From Oscillospiraceae bacterium (GTDB taxonomy: Bacteria > Bacillota > Clostridia > Oscillospirales > Oscillospiraceae), in NCBI GenBank assembly GCA_910575695.1, contig CAJTGJ010000018.1:1-64000 (forward strand): 64,000 bases of DNA, given 5' to 3'. The notes under the pieces are model-generated. The model had not been told where the DNA came from. It did not search any database and saw only the letters and a program-made list of their open reading frames with translations. The number at the start of each line of letters is the position of its first letter. Within the stretch, counting starts at the first letter, position 1. Below are positions 16,374 to 25,730 of this stretch, one piece after another. The position numbers and the translations under genes are program-made.

Positions 16374-17672
16374 TTACACGCCCGCCCCGGCGGGCGCCTG
16401 TTCCGCTTCCTGTCTGGCCAGGGCCTTGGCGTTGGCCAGCATGAGCTTGATCCGGTTTTCCTGATTGATTTTCGTGGCGCCGGGGTCGTAGTCGATGGCC
16501 ACGATGTTGGAATTGGGGTAATCGTCCTTGAGGCGGCGGATCATGCCCTTGCCCACGATGTGGTTGGGCAGACAGCCGAAGGGCTGGGTACACACGATGT
16601 TGGGCACACCGGAGTGGATCAGCTCCAGCATCTCGCCGGTGAGCAGCCAGCCCTCGCCCATTTTGTTGCCGTCCCCCAGATAGCCCTGCACCAGCTTGTG
16701 CATTTCCTCAAAGGTGCCGGGGGCGCGGAAGCGGCTCTTTTCCAGGGCCGCGATCATGTCCTTTTGACAGGCTTCGATGTAGCCCTTGAAAATCTGGCAC
16801 ACCTTTTTCTTGGCCCACAGCCCGCCGTAGATGCTCACATCCACCTCGCGGTTGAAGATCTTGAAAATCATGAAATCGGTGAGGCCGGGCACCACCGGCT
16901 CCGCCCCCTCGGACAGCAGGAAGTCCTCCAGGTTGTTGTTGCCCAGAGGGGAGAACTTCACGTAGATCTCGCCCACCACGCCTACACGAACCTTTTCCTC
17001 GTGGGAGACGGGGATGGTGTCAAAATCCGCGATGATCCTGTCAAAATTTTCCCGCATCTGCCTGCGGCTCATGCCCTTGCCCGTCTGGAAGCCGTCGATC
17101 AGCTTCCCCTGCCAATCGTCCACCATGCGGTCGGTCTGGCCGTGGTTCAGCTCATAGGGCCGCACCTGGTTGGCCACGTTGACGATCAGGTCGCCGTACA
17201 TCATGGCGTAAATCATCTTGCGGATCATGGGCAGGGTCAGGGTCCAGCCCGGGTTTTTCTCCAGCCCGGACAGGTTCACCGAGATCACCGGCACAAAGGC
17301 CAGATCCGCCTTCTCCAGCGCCTTGCGCAGCAGATGGATGTAGTTGGACGCACGGCAGCCGCCGCCGGTCTGGGTGATGAACAGGGCGATTTTGTGGGGG
17401 TTGTACCCGCCGTGCTTGATGGCGTCGATGAGCTGGCCAATCACCAGCAGGGCGGGGTAACAGGTGTCGTTGTGGACGTATTTCAATCCCTCGTCGATGA
17501 TGCCCCGGTGGTTGGTGGTGAGCATATCCACCTTGTAGCCCTCCAGCACCAGAAGCTGGCGGAACATTCCAAAGTGGACTGGGAGCATCTGGGGCATGAG
17601 GATGGTGTACTCCTGCTTCATCTCCTTGGTGAACAGCAGCCGCCCATCCTTGTCGTAAACCAATTCAGCCAT
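16374..17672 (-). CDS. 2-hydroxyacyl-CoA dehydratase-like protein, activase-associated
   Basis: A 432-residue protein of the type that forms the C-terminal part of the long activase/DUF2229 proteins of Clostridia; here it is encoded separately. Likely iron-sulfur cysteines are in VHNDTCYPALLVIG (near residue 71), TGGGCRASNYIH (near 106) and TQPFGCLPNHIVGKG (near 370). The activase partner is the large gene at 18430-21369 in the same operon. 2-hydroxyacyl-CoA dehydratases remove water by a ketyl-radical mechanism after ATP-driven one-electron transfer from the activase, but no substrate-level assignment is possible for this branch. AAAGGA lies eight bases before the ATG. Confidence 0.8.
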   Translation of the reverse strand: MAELVYDKDGRLLFTKEMKQEYTILMPQMLPVHFGMFRQLLVLEGYKVDMLTTNHRGIIDEGLKYVHNDTCYPALLVIGQLIDAIKHGGYNPHKIALFITQTGGGCRASNYIHLLRKALEKADLAFVPVISVNLSGLEKNPGWTLTLPMIRKMIYAMMYGDLIVNVANQVRPYELNHGQTDRMVDDWQGKLIDGFQTGKGMSRRQMRENFDRIIADFDTIPVSHEEKVRVGVVGEIYVKFSPLGNNNLEDFLLSEGAEPVVPGLTDFMIFKIFNREVDVSIYGGLWAKKKVCQIFKGYIEACQKDMIAALEKSRFRAPGTFEEMHKLVQGYLGDGNKMGEGWLLTGEMLELIHSGVPNIVCTQPFGCLPNHIVGKGMIRRLKDDYPNSNIVAIDYDPGATKINQENRIKLMLANAKALARQEAEQAPAGAGV

Positions 17673-17699
17673 AAAATCAGTCCTTTCGTCAGGGGAAAA

Positions 17700-18440
17700 T
17701 CAGGTGCGGGAGAGCCAGTAGAGCGTCCCCTCTGAGAGGGTCATGCCCAGGGAGCGCTGGAGGGCCAGGGAGGGGGCGTTGTCCGTCACAACCTGCCCGA
17801 AGGGGATGTGCCCGCGGGCCAGTTCCTGGTTAATCATGTACTGCTCCAGCACGGAGGCGAAACCCCGGCGGCGGTACGGGGGGAATATCTCCAAAAGGCC
17901 GATGGAGCCTTCCGCGTGACGGCCCGCGAAGCCGACCATGGCGTCGTTCAGAAAGCCGCCAAAGAGCTGGCCCCGCTCCAGAAGGGAGCGGAGGTAGTCC
18001 TCCCCTTCCAGCTTGTAGTTGTCCGCCACCTGGGGAAGGTCGTCCACCGTCAGCTGCCGCAGGGCAAGGGGGCTTTCGGGGATGGGACAGGGGCCGACGC
18101 CCAGATAGGCCGCCTGGAAGCTGGCACCCTCGAGAAAAAATCCCAGGCCGAAGCGGTCCTGCAAAAGAGGAAGGTAAAAATCCTCATGGGCGGCAATCAG
18201 GGAATCGCCCCCATCGGGGAGCAGGCCGCAGAGAAGGTGGGCTGCATCCATATCGGCGCAGGACATGAGATAGCTGTCAAAGACCTCGGGACAGTCCGGG
18301 GACGGGATGCCCACCAGGGCGGCAGAGGGGGAGGCGTGCAGGACAGCCCCAATCCCCCGGCGGACGGCCTCGGTCATGTCCACATAGCGCACCGGGTCGC
18401 GGCTGAATATGTCCTGGCAGACAGATAAATCAGTAGTCAT
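17700..18440 (-). CDS. GNAT family N-acetyltransferase (two-domain)
   Basis: A 246-residue protein. The C-terminal half is a GNAT domain: GSIGLLEIFPPYRRRGFASV near residue 180-197 carries the pyrophosphate-binding RRRGFA, followed by PFGQVVTDNAPSLALQRSLG. The N-terminal half is a second, degenerate alpha/beta domain, as in the FR47-like group. Substrate unknown. Its start overlaps the 3' end of the activase gene by 11 bases, and it is followed by the dehydratase-like gene 27 bases on, so it lies within that operon. Confidence 0.8.
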   Translation of the reverse strand: MTTDLSVCQDIFSRDPVRYVDMTEAVRRGIGAVLHASPSAALVGIPSPDCPEVFDSYLMSCADMDAAHLLCGLLPDGGDSLIAAHEDFYLPLLQDRFGLGFFLEGASFQAAYLGVGPCPIPESPLALRQLTVDDLPQVADNYKLEGEDYLRSLLERGQLFGGFLNDAMVGFAGRHAEGSIGLLEIFPPYRRRGFASVLEQYMINQELARGHIPFGQVVTDNAPSLALQRSLGMTLSEGTLYWLSRT

Positions 18441-21369
18441 GGCGTTTCCTTTCCTCCATAGCGGCCATCAGGGAGCGGATGCGGATTTTGACCGCCCCCA
18501 GATTGCTGATGTCGTCGATTTTCAGCTGGGTATAGAGCTTGCCGCCCTCCTCCAGGATGGAGCGCACCTCGTCCCCGGTGATGGCGTCGGTGCCGCAGCC
18601 GAAGCTCACCAGCTGCACCAGCTGCATATCCGGCTGCTCACACACGTACCGGGCGGCGTTGTACATACGGGCCTGGAAGGTCCACTGGTTGAGCACCTTC
18701 CGGGGAGCGTAGTCCTCGTGGAAGGCCACCGTGTCCTCGCTGACCACCACGAAGCCGAAGGAGGTGATCAGGTCATTGATGCCGTGGTTGATCTCCGGGT
18801 CGATGTGGTAGGGCCGTCCCGCCAGCACCAGGATGGGCAAACCGTTTTTCCGGGCTTCCTCAATGTACTTCTGCCCCGTGCGGCGCACGTCCTCCTTGTA
18901 GCGCTCATAGGCCTGGTAGGCGGCGCGGATGGCGTTGGCGGCCTCCTTCCGGGGGACGCCGAAGGTGTCCGCGAACCACTGGGAACCCAGGCGCTCATAG
19001 TCCTTGGGCCGGTGCAGGCCCGCGTAGGGATTGAGGAACCGGGTCTTTTTCAGGTCGGGCATATTTGCCGCCAGCAGCTCGGGGTAGTAGGCCACCACCG
19101 GGCAGTTATAGTTGTTGTCCGCCGTCTTTTCGTCGAAGTTGTAGGACATACAGGGGTAGAAAATGGCGTCCACCCCCATCTCCACCAGGGCCTCCACGTG
19201 GCCGTGGAGCAGCTTGGCAGGATAGCACACCGTATCCGACGGGATGGTGCGCTGGCCCTTGATGTACAGCTTCCGGGAGGACTCGGGGGAGAGCACCACC
19301 TCGAAGTTCAGCCGGGTGAACAGGGTGTGCCAGAAGGGAAGGTTTTCGTACATATTCAGCCCGAAGGGGATGCCGACACGGCCCCGGGAGCCGTCCCCCA
19401 GGCCCTTGCCCTCCATGGCCCGGAGTTTTTCGTATTTGTAGCGGTAGATGTCGGGCAGCGCCGCCTTTTCCTTGCCCAGGGGCCGGGAGCAGCGGTTGCC
19501 CGAGATGAACCGCCGCCCGCCGTCGAAGGTATTGACGGTGAGGGAGCAGTGGTTGGTACACAGGCCGCAGGTGACGGGCTTGGCGGTGTGGGAGAACTCC
19601 TCCAGCGCCTTTTCGTCCAGCAGGGCGGACTGGTCCAGCCCCAGATCCCGTGCGGCCAGCGCCGCGCCGAAGGCCCCCATGATGCCCGCGATGGTGGGGC
19701 GGGTGACGTCCCGGCCCAGCTCCTGCTCGAAGGCCCGGAGCACCGCGTCATTGTGGAAGGTGCCGCCCTGCACCACAATATGCTTGCCCAGGTCGTCGGC
19801 GCTGGCGGCGCGGATGACCTTATAGATGGCGTTTTTCACAATGGAGATGGACAGACCCGCGCTGATGTCCTCCACGCTGGCCCCGTCCTTCTGGGCCTGC
19901 TTGACGGAGGAGTTCATAAATACGGTGCACCGGGAGCCAAGGTTCACCGGCTTCTGGGTGAACAGGCCCAGCTTGGCGAAATCCGCGATGTTATAGCCCA
20001 GGGCCTTGGCGAAGGTCTCGATAAAGGAGCCGCAGCCGGAGGAGCAGGCCTCGTTGAGCATGATGGAATCCACCGCGCCGTTGCGGATTTTGAAGCACTT
20101 CATGTCCTGCCCGCCGATGTCGATGATGAAATCCACGTCGGGGTTGAAGTGGGCGGCGGCGCGGTAGTGGGCCACCGTCTCCACCAGGCCCAGGTCGCAG
20201 GAGAAGGCGTTTTTGATGAGGTCCTCGCCGTAGCCGGTGACGGCGGAGCCTTTGATCCTGATGCGGCCCCCGCACAGCCTGTAGATTTCCCGGAGCTGTT
20301 CCAGCACCAGCGCCACCGGGTTGCCCAGGTTGGAGTGGTAATAGGTGTACAGCAGTCCGCCGTCCGGGGCGATGAGCGCGATTTTCGCGGTGGTGGAGCC
20401 GGAGTCGATGCCTAAGTACGCGTCGCCCGCATAGGTATGGATATCCAGCTGGGGCGGGGTGGAGGCGTTGTGCCGGGCGGCAAAGGCGTCGTAGTCCGCC
20501 TGGCTTTCAAACAGCGGCGGCATGGTGTCTACCACAGAGGTGGCGTCCCGGCTCTCCCGCAGCAGCCGCAGCAGCTCGTCAAAGGGCCGTGCCTCGTAGT
20601 CGGAGGAGCACAGCGCCGCGCCCATGGCGGCAAAGCAGTCGCCGTCCTCGGGGAAAATGGCGTGGGCCTCGTCTAATTGCAGGGTGTCCACAAACCGCTC
20701 CCGCAGGCCCATAAGGAAGTGGAGCGGCCCGCCCAGAAAGACGATTTTGCCTTTGAGCTCCCGGCCCTGGGTCAGCCCCGCCACGGTCTGGTCCACCACG
20801 GCCTGGAAGATGGACGCGGCCACATCTTCCTTCCGCCCGCCCTGGTTCAGGATGGGCTGGATGTCGCTTTTGGCGAACACGCCGCACCGGGAGGCGATGG
20901 GGTAGATTTTCTCGTGCTTCAGGGACAGCGCGTCCAGCTCGTTGACGGTGACGTTCATCAGGGTGGCCATCTGGTCGATGAACGCCCCGGTGCCCCCGGC
21001 GCAGGAGCCGTTCATCCGCTCCTCAAGCGCGCCGCCGAAAAAGATGATCTTGGCGTCCTCGCCCCCCAGCTCGATCACCGCGTCGGTGTCCGGGATGTAG
21101 GCGTTCACCGCCGCGGCGGTGGCGTACACCTCCTGCACGAAGTCCAGCCCCGCGGCCTTGGCCACGCCCAGCCCGGCGGAGCCGGTGACCACCAGGCGCA
21201 CGTCCGTCCCCTTCAACATATCCTCAATGGAGCCGAGGGTCTCGCAGGCCCGCTCACGGGCCTTGGAATAGTGCCGCTCGTAGGAGCGGAACAGCAGCTT
21301 GTTATCCTCGTCCAGCACCACCACTTTTACGGTGGTGGAGCCGATATCAATACCAACGCGAAGAATCAT
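18430..21369 (-). CDS. 2-hydroxyacyl-CoA dehydratase activase-type ATPase plus DUF2229
   Basis: A 979-residue protein with two ASKHA ATPase domains of the BcrAD/BadFG/HgdC type. Domain one (1 to about 260) has GIDIGSTTVKVVVLD at the start, ELGGEDAKIIFF and the cysteines in GSCAGGTGAF and SRCGVF. Domain two (about 320-570) has LGIDSGSTTAKIALI, DIGGQDMKCFKI, CSSGCGSFIE and GSRCTVF. From about 600 a DUF2229-type region follows, with PVTCGLCTNHCSLTVNTFDG and further conserved cysteines near YPCMSYNFDEK. The activase uses ATP to push an electron from an iron-sulfur cluster onto its dehydratase. In many Clostridia this polypeptide continues another 400 residues; here that portion is the separate gene at 16374. 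ATG 21369 has AGGAGGG upstream. Confidence 0.88.
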   Translation of the reverse strand: MILRVGIDIGSTTVKVVVLDEDNKLLFRSYERHYSKARERACETLGSIEDMLKGTDVRLVVTGSAGLGVAKAAGLDFVQEVYATAAAVNAYIPDTDAVIELGGEDAKIIFFGGALEERMNGSCAGGTGAFIDQMATLMNVTVNELDALSLKHEKIYPIASRCGVFAKSDIQPILNQGGRKEDVAASIFQAVVDQTVAGLTQGRELKGKIVFLGGPLHFLMGLRERFVDTLQLDEAHAIFPEDGDCFAAMGAALCSSDYEARPFDELLRLLRESRDATSVVDTMPPLFESQADYDAFAARHNASTPPQLDIHTYAGDAYLGIDSGSTTAKIALIAPDGGLLYTYYHSNLGNPVALVLEQLREIYRLCGGRIRIKGSAVTGYGEDLIKNAFSCDLGLVETVAHYRAAAHFNPDVDFIIDIGGQDMKCFKIRNGAVDSIMLNEACSSGCGSFIETFAKALGYNIADFAKLGLFTQKPVNLGSRCTVFMNSSVKQAQKDGASVEDISAGLSISIVKNAIYKVIRAASADDLGKHIVVQGGTFHNDAVLRAFEQELGRDVTRPTIAGIMGAFGAALAARDLGLDQSALLDEKALEEFSHTAKPVTCGLCTNHCSLTVNTFDGGRRFISGNRCSRPLGKEKAALPDIYRYKYEKLRAMEGKGLGDGSRGRVGIPFGLNMYENLPFWHTLFTRLNFEVVLSPESSRKLYIKGQRTIPSDTVCYPAKLLHGHVEALVEMGVDAIFYPCMSYNFDEKTADNNYNCPVVAYYPELLAANMPDLKKTRFLNPYAGLHRPKDYERLGSQWFADTFGVPRKEAANAIRAAYQAYERYKEDVRRTGQKYIEEARKNGLPILVLAGRPYHIDPEINHGINDLITSFGFVVVSEDTVAFHEDYAPRKVLNQWTFQARMYNAARYVCEQPDMQLVQLVSFGCGTDAITGDEVRSILEEGGKLYTQLKIDDISNLGAVKIRIRSLMAAMEERKRHDY

Positions 21370-21441
21370 AAATGCCCTCCTGTGCTGCCGGGTCCTGTCC
21401 CTGGGGGCAGGCCGGACGCTCAAGTTAGAAGTTCAGCGGAT

Positions 21442-21470
21442 ATTATATAAAAATGATATGCTTTTTTCAA
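21442..21470 (-). promoter_or_regulatory. Promoter for the activase operon
   Basis: Minus strand TTGAAA (21465-21470), 17-base spacer, TATAAT (21442-21447). Confidence 0.8.
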
Positions 21471-21503
21471 TAGCAAATTGAAACAGTTTTTCCGCCTTTC
21501 GAC

Positions 21504-21543
21504 AAAAATTGCCCACTGTGAATTTCACAGCGGGCAATTTGTC
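21504..21543 (-). terminator. Terminator after asnB
   Basis: A 17-bp near-perfect stem (AAATTGCCCACTGTGAA with TTCACAGCGGGCAATTT) that begins at the asnB stop codon and is followed leftwards by TTTTTGTC. Confidence 0.8.
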
Positions 21544-23404
21544 ATTTCCTGGGAGAATACGGCGCCACGCCGCACTTTTCGGGGAAATAGACCTGGTACC
21601 AGATGAGGAAGGACAGCACCGTATACAGCTTCCGGTGGGTTTTGGCCTTGCCGGAGTAGTGGGTGTCCAGAAGGTCCAGCAGGTACTTCTGGTCGAAAAA
21701 TTCCGCCACATAGCTCTGGGAGATCAAATCCTTGGCCCAGTTGTAGTATTTTTCCTCCCGCAGCCAGGCGATGAAGGGCACCGGGAAGCCCTTTTTGTCC
21801 CGGTGAATCCAGTCGTCGGGGAGCATGGGCACCGCCGCCAGACGCAGGGGCCACTTGGTCATGGTCTTGCCCCGCATCTTCTGGGCGCTGGGGATGGCCC
21901 GGGCCACCGCCCACACCTCCCGGTCCAGGTAGGGAACCCGCAGCTCCAGGGAGTTTGCCATGGTCATGCGGTCTGCCTTGCGGAGTATGTCCAGGGGCTG
22001 CCACAGGTGCAGGTCCAGGTACTGCATTTTTGTCAAATCGTCGGCGTCCTCCACCGCCTCGAAATAGGGCTCGGTGACGTCGTGCCAGGTCAGAGCGGAG
22101 CGGTAGGCGGGGGCGAGCGCCCGTTCCGCCTCATCATTGCCGAAAATGAACGCCTGTCCCACGAAATACTCGTCCACGCCCTTTGCCGCCTTGGTGAGGA
22201 AGCCCTGCCCGTGGAATTTGGGCAGGCCGGACACGCGCTTCGCCACCGCCTTGCGCAGGGCCAGGGGCGTTTTCTTGTAGGCCCGGAAGGGCTTGGTGGT
22301 GTGGTAGGTGATATACCCGCCGAACAGCTCGTCCGCCCCCTCGCCGGACAGCACCACTTTTACGTCTTTTGCCGCCAGCTGGGACAGGAAGTACAGCGGC
22401 ACCGTGGACAGGTTGGCGTTGGGCTCGTCGGCGTAGTATTGGATGGTGGGCAGGGAGTCGAAAAATTCCTCGGCGGAGATGGTCTTGGAGATATTGCGCA
22501 GGCCCAGCTCCTCGCACAGGGCCTTGGCCTCCCCCGTCTCGTCAAAGTCCTTGTTGGCGAAGCCCACGGAATAGGTCTTGTCCGGCCGGGACAGGGCGGC
22601 GATGACGCTGGAGTCGATGCCGCCGGACAGGAAGGAGCCCACCTCCACGTCGCTGATCTGGTGGGCCTCCACCGACTCGGCGACCACCTCCCGGATCTGC
22701 TCCGCCCGCTTTTCCAGGGGCATCTGCTCCGGCTCGAAGGAGAAGGTGTTGTAGGAGGCGAACTCGGTGCGGCCCTCCCGGTGGATCAGGTAGTGGCCGG
22801 GGAGCAGGCGGTACACATTTTTGAAAAAGGACTCGTTCAGCGCGGAATATTGGAAGGTGAGGTAGAGCTTCAGCGCGCTGGGGTTGAGCTCCTTTTTAAA
22901 GCCCGGGTGGGGCAGGAAGCTCTTGCACTCCGAGCCGAAGAAGAACAGATCCCCCATCTGGGCATAGTAAAAGGGCTTGATGCCGAAGGGGTCCCGTGCG
23001 CCGAACAGCTCCTGCTTTTCCTTGTCCCAGATGACGAAGGCGAACATCCCCCGCAGGCGCTTCAGCACCTGCGGGCCCCACTCCATGTAGCCGTGGAGGA
23101 TCACCTCGGAATCGCAGTTGGTGGCAAAGGCGTGGCCGGCGGAGACCAGCTCCCGGCGCAGGATTTGGAAGTTGTAGATCTCGCCGTTGTAGGCCAGCAC
23201 GTACCGCCTGTCCGGGCTGATCATGGGCTGCTGGCCGTTGGCCAGGTCGATGATGGACAGCCTGCGGTGGGCGATGCCGCAGTGCTGGTCGATATAGTGG
23301 CCCTCGCCGTCAGGGCCGCGATGGCGGATGGTGTCCCCCATGGCGTGCAGGGCCTGCCGGTCGGGAGCGGCCGAGCGGGAGACAAAGCCGGTAAAACCGC
23401 ACAT
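21542..23404 (-). CDS. asnB: Asparagine synthase (glutamine-hydrolysing)
   Basis: AsnB makes asparagine from aspartate, ATP and glutamine. The 620-residue protein starts MCGFTGFVSR, so Cys2 becomes the N-terminal nucleophile of the class II glutaminase domain (1 to about 210; HRGPDGEGHY, LAYNGEIYN, NCDSEVILHGY). The synthetase domain has the PP-loop SFLSGGIDSSVIAAL near residue 250 and VVLSGEGADELFGGY near 350. Length is typical of Clostridia AsnB. The ATG at 23404 has GGAGG upstream; an in-frame extension would bury the catalytic cysteine and is rejected. It is a single-gene unit, with a promoter at 23443-23471 and a terminator overlapping its stop. Confidence 0.95.
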   Translation of the reverse strand: MCGFTGFVSRSAAPDRQALHAMGDTIRHRGPDGEGHYIDQHCGIAHRRLSIIDLANGQQPMISPDRRYVLAYNGEIYNFQILRRELVSAGHAFATNCDSEVILHGYMEWGPQVLKRLRGMFAFVIWDKEKQELFGARDPFGIKPFYYAQMGDLFFFGSECKSFLPHPGFKKELNPSALKLYLTFQYSALNESFFKNVYRLLPGHYLIHREGRTEFASYNTFSFEPEQMPLEKRAEQIREVVAESVEAHQISDVEVGSFLSGGIDSSVIAALSRPDKTYSVGFANKDFDETGEAKALCEELGLRNISKTISAEEFFDSLPTIQYYADEPNANLSTVPLYFLSQLAAKDVKVVLSGEGADELFGGYITYHTTKPFRAYKKTPLALRKAVAKRVSGLPKFHGQGFLTKAAKGVDEYFVGQAFIFGNDEAERALAPAYRSALTWHDVTEPYFEAVEDADDLTKMQYLDLHLWQPLDILRKADRMTMANSLELRVPYLDREVWAVARAIPSAQKMRGKTMTKWPLRLAAVPMLPDDWIHRDKKGFPVPFIAWLREEKYYNWAKDLISQSYVAEFFDQKYLLDLLDTHYSGKAKTHRKLYTVLSFLIWYQVYFPEKCGVAPYSPRK

Positions 23405-23442
23405 AGTCAAATTCCTCCATAGTATCATTCAGTGCTTTTACT

Positions 23443-23471
23443 AGAATAAGGCTTTGCCGGGAAAATGTCAA
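23443..23471 (-). promoter_or_regulatory. Promoter for asnB
   Basis: Minus strand TTGACA (23466-23471), 17-base spacer, TATTCT (23443-23448). It faces away from the promoter at 23488. No T-box or other leader fits in the 39-base leader. Confidence 0.75.
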
Positions 23472-23487
23472 GAAAAAAGGATGGGGC

Positions 23488-23516
23488 TGGACAAGCCGCT
23501 GGAGCTGTAGTAAAAT
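23488..23516 (+). promoter_or_regulatory. Promoter for the membrane protein gene
   Basis: TGGACA (23488-23493), 17-base spacer, TAAAAT (23511-23516). A start site near 23523 favours translation from GTG 23550 rather than the earlier GTG at 23517. Confidence 0.6.
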
Positions 23517-23549
23517 GTGTGGCAGACTTTTGTATGGGAAGGTGAGTAC

Positions 23550-24911
23550 GTGGACAAGCGGTGGAAGGGCTGGCTGCCCGAGCTGTGCGGGGGGCTGGGA
23601 GCGCTGCTGCTGGCGGGGACGGTCTGGGCCTGTATGTCGCTGGAGCGGGGCGGCGGGACGGACCGGGCGGCGGTGGCGGCGATACTGCTGGCGTTCGCGG
23701 CGCTGGCGGTGGTCCTGCTGCGGCTGGAGGGCTGCGGGCGGGATACGCTGCTGATTTTATTGCTGCCCATCGGGGCGGCTTTTCTGGTCCGGGCGCTGTG
23801 CATGGATTACGCCGGTACGGATTACAGGAATTTCCTCACCAACTGGTATCAGTTTTTTCAGGAAAACGGCGGCTTTCAGGCGGTATCCAAGGCCGTGGGG
23901 GACTACAACGTGCCCTATCTCTACTTCATGGCCGCCATCTCCTACTGCCCCATCCCCGACCTGTATCTGATCAAGCTGTTCTCCATCGGCTTTGACGTGG
24001 TTCTGGCCTGGGGGTGCCTGCGGCTGGTGCGGGTGCTGGCAAAGGAGCGCCGGGGGAGCACGGCCCCTCTGGCCGCGTTCTGCGCGGCGCTGTTCCTGCC
24101 CACGGTGGTGCTCAACGGCGCGTTCTGGGGCCAGTGCGACGGGATCTACGGCGCGCTGTGCATACACGCCGCCGCCCTGCTGCTGGAGGGGAAGAACAAG
24201 ACGTCGGTGGCGCTGATGGCGGTGGCCTTTTCCTTTAAATTACAGGCCATTTTTGTTCTGCCCCTGTGGGGTGTGCTGTGGCTGGCGGGCCGGGTGAAAT
24301 TCCGGGAGCTTTGGGTGTTCCCGCTGACCTATCTGGCCACCATTATTCCGGCCCTCCTGCTGGGCAAGCCCCTGGGGGAGATTTTGGGCATTTACCTTAA
24401 CCAGATGGGGGAATACCCCCGGCTGGTGCTCAACGCGCCGTCCATTTACCAGCTTGTCCCCTACGGGGCGGAGGTGAACGACGCCCTGCTGTCCACCCTG
24501 GGCATTGCCGCCGCCGGGGCGCTGGTGCTGGCCCTGTTGGCGCTGGGCTTCCTGCTCCGGGACAGACTGGACCGGGAGCTGTCCATGACCATTGCGGTGG
24601 TGCTGTGCATCGGGGTGCCTTTTCTTCTGCCCCGGATGCATGAGCGCTACTTCTTCCTGGCGGATATATTTACCCTGTGCTGGGCGTGCTCCAGCCTGCG
24701 CCGGGTTCCGGCGGCGGCGCTGGCGGAGCTGTCGTCGCTGATCTGCTACATCGTTTACCTGCGGCTGAAGTATCTGTTTACCCTTCGCCTGGGGGGAAAT
24801 ACCTTTGTCATGCTGCCGGAAATGCTGATTATGCTGGGGGCGCTGGCGTTCTCTGCGGCAGTGCTGGTGATGCAGGTCCGGGAAAAAAGAAAGCGGGTGG
24901 GACCCAGATGA
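23550..24911 (+). CDS. Polytopic membrane protein, GT-C-like glycosyltransferase
   Basis: A very hydrophobic protein of about 453 residues with roughly ten or more membrane segments. The first loop after two N-terminal helices contains MDYAGTDYRNFLTNWYQFFQ, with acidic residues of the kind GT-C mannosyl/arabinosyl-type enzymes use to bind a polyprenyl-phosphate sugar. NGAFWGQCDGIYGALCIHAA and the later PRMHERYFFLADIFTL are also typical of the DUF2029/mannosyltransferase-like group. A role in building a surface polysaccharide or glycolipid is inferred. GTG 23550 is preceded by GGAAGGTGAG; an in-frame GTG at 23517 is less likely given the promoter. Its stop overlaps the exonuclease ATG (ATGA). 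Confidence 0.7.
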   Translation: MDKRWKGWLPELCGGLGALLLAGTVWACMSLERGGGTDRAAVAAILLAFAALAVVLLRLEGCGRDTLLILLLPIGAAFLVRALCMDYAGTDYRNFLTNWYQFFQENGGFQAVSKAVGDYNVPYLYFMAAISYCPIPDLYLIKLFSIGFDVVLAWGCLRLVRVLAKERRGSTAPLAAFCAALFLPTVVLNGAFWGQCDGIYGALCIHAAALLLEGKNKTSVALMAVAFSFKLQAIFVLPLWGVLWLAGRVKFRELWVFPLTYLATIIPALLLGKPLGEILGIYLNQMGEYPRLVLNAPSIYQLVPYGAEVNDALLSTLGIAAAGALVLALLALGFLLRDRLDRELSMTIAVVLCIGVPFLLPRMHERYFFLADIFTLCWACSSLRRVPAAALAELSSLICYIVYLRLKYLFTLRLGGNTFVMLPEMLIMLGALAFSAAVLVMQVREKRKRVGPR

Positions 24912-25660
24912 AATTTGTATCGTGGAACGTAAACGGCCTGCGGGCCTGTCTGAAAAAGGGCTTCACGGAGTCCGTTCTGGCGCTGGACGCCGACTTTATC
25001 TGCCTCCAGGAGACGAAAATGGAGCGGGGGCAGGCCCAGGTGGAGCTGCCCGGCTATCATGAGTTCTGGAACTCAGCGGAGAAAAAGGGCTATTCCGGCA
25101 CCGCCGTCTTTGCACGGCACGAGCCGCTGTCCGTGTCCTACGGCATGGACTTGGACAAGCACGACCACGAGGGGCGGCTGATCACCCTGGAGTACCCTGA
25201 TTTCTGGCTGGTGGACTGCTACGCCCCCAACGCCCAGAACGAGCTGGCCCGCATCGGCTACCGCATGGAGTGGGAGGACGATCTGCTGGACTACCTCAAG
25301 AGCCTGGACAGGACCAAGCCGGTGGTGTACTGCGGCGACCTGAACGTGGCCCATGAGGAGATCGACCTGAAAAACCCCAGGACAAACCGGGGCAACGCGG
25401 GTTTTTCCGACCAGGAGCGGGGGGCCATGACCCGCCTGCTCAGCTCCGGGTTTACCGACACCTTCCGCCTGCTCTATCCCGGCCGGGAGGGGGCCTATTC
25501 CTGGTGGAGCTACCGCTTCCACGCCAGGGAGAAGAACGCGGGATGGCGGATCGACTACTTCATCGTGTCCGGCCGGCTGGGGGAGCGGGTGGCGGACGCC
25601 GCCATCCACCCGGATATCCAGGGCAGCGACCACTGCCCGGTGTCGTTGATTTTGAAATAG
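24908..25660 (+). CDS. xth: Exodeoxyribonuclease III (AP endonuclease)
   Basis: A 250-residue EEP-fold nuclease that cuts at abasic sites and trims 3' ends in base-excision repair. Family motifs in order: FVSWNVNGLRACLKKG at the start, CLQETKME (metal-binding Glu), SGTAVFARHEP, VDCYAPNAQ, VYCGDLNVAHEEIDLKNPRT (catalytic Asp-Asn), YSWWSYRF and GWRIDYFIVS, then QGSDHCPVSLIL with the general-base Asp-His. Length is normal. ATG 24908 overlaps the stop of the membrane protein by four bases, so translation is probably coupled despite a weak ribosome site. Confidence 0.93.
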   Translation: MKFVSWNVNGLRACLKKGFTESVLALDADFICLQETKMERGQAQVELPGYHEFWNSAEKKGYSGTAVFARHEPLSVSYGMDLDKHDHEGRLITLEYPDFWLVDCYAPNAQNELARIGYRMEWEDDLLDYLKSLDRTKPVVYCGDLNVAHEEIDLKNPRTNRGNAGFSDQERGAMTRLLSSGFTDTFRLLYPGREGAYSWWSYRFHAREKNAGWRIDYFIVSGRLGERVADAAIHPDIQGSDHCPVSLILK

Positions 25661-25730
25661 TTTCCAGCGGAAAATCCTGTTCCTTTCCGCGAAAAGCGGG
25701 CAAGCTAAGGGCGCGAAGGAGGGATTGACT

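Noticed and set aside
18409-20415. A 668-codon open frame antisense to the activase gene
   Set aside because: Same cause; low-complexity sequence without family features.
23405-23442. T-box or other leader for asnB
   Set aside because: The leader is only about 40 bases, too short for a T-box.
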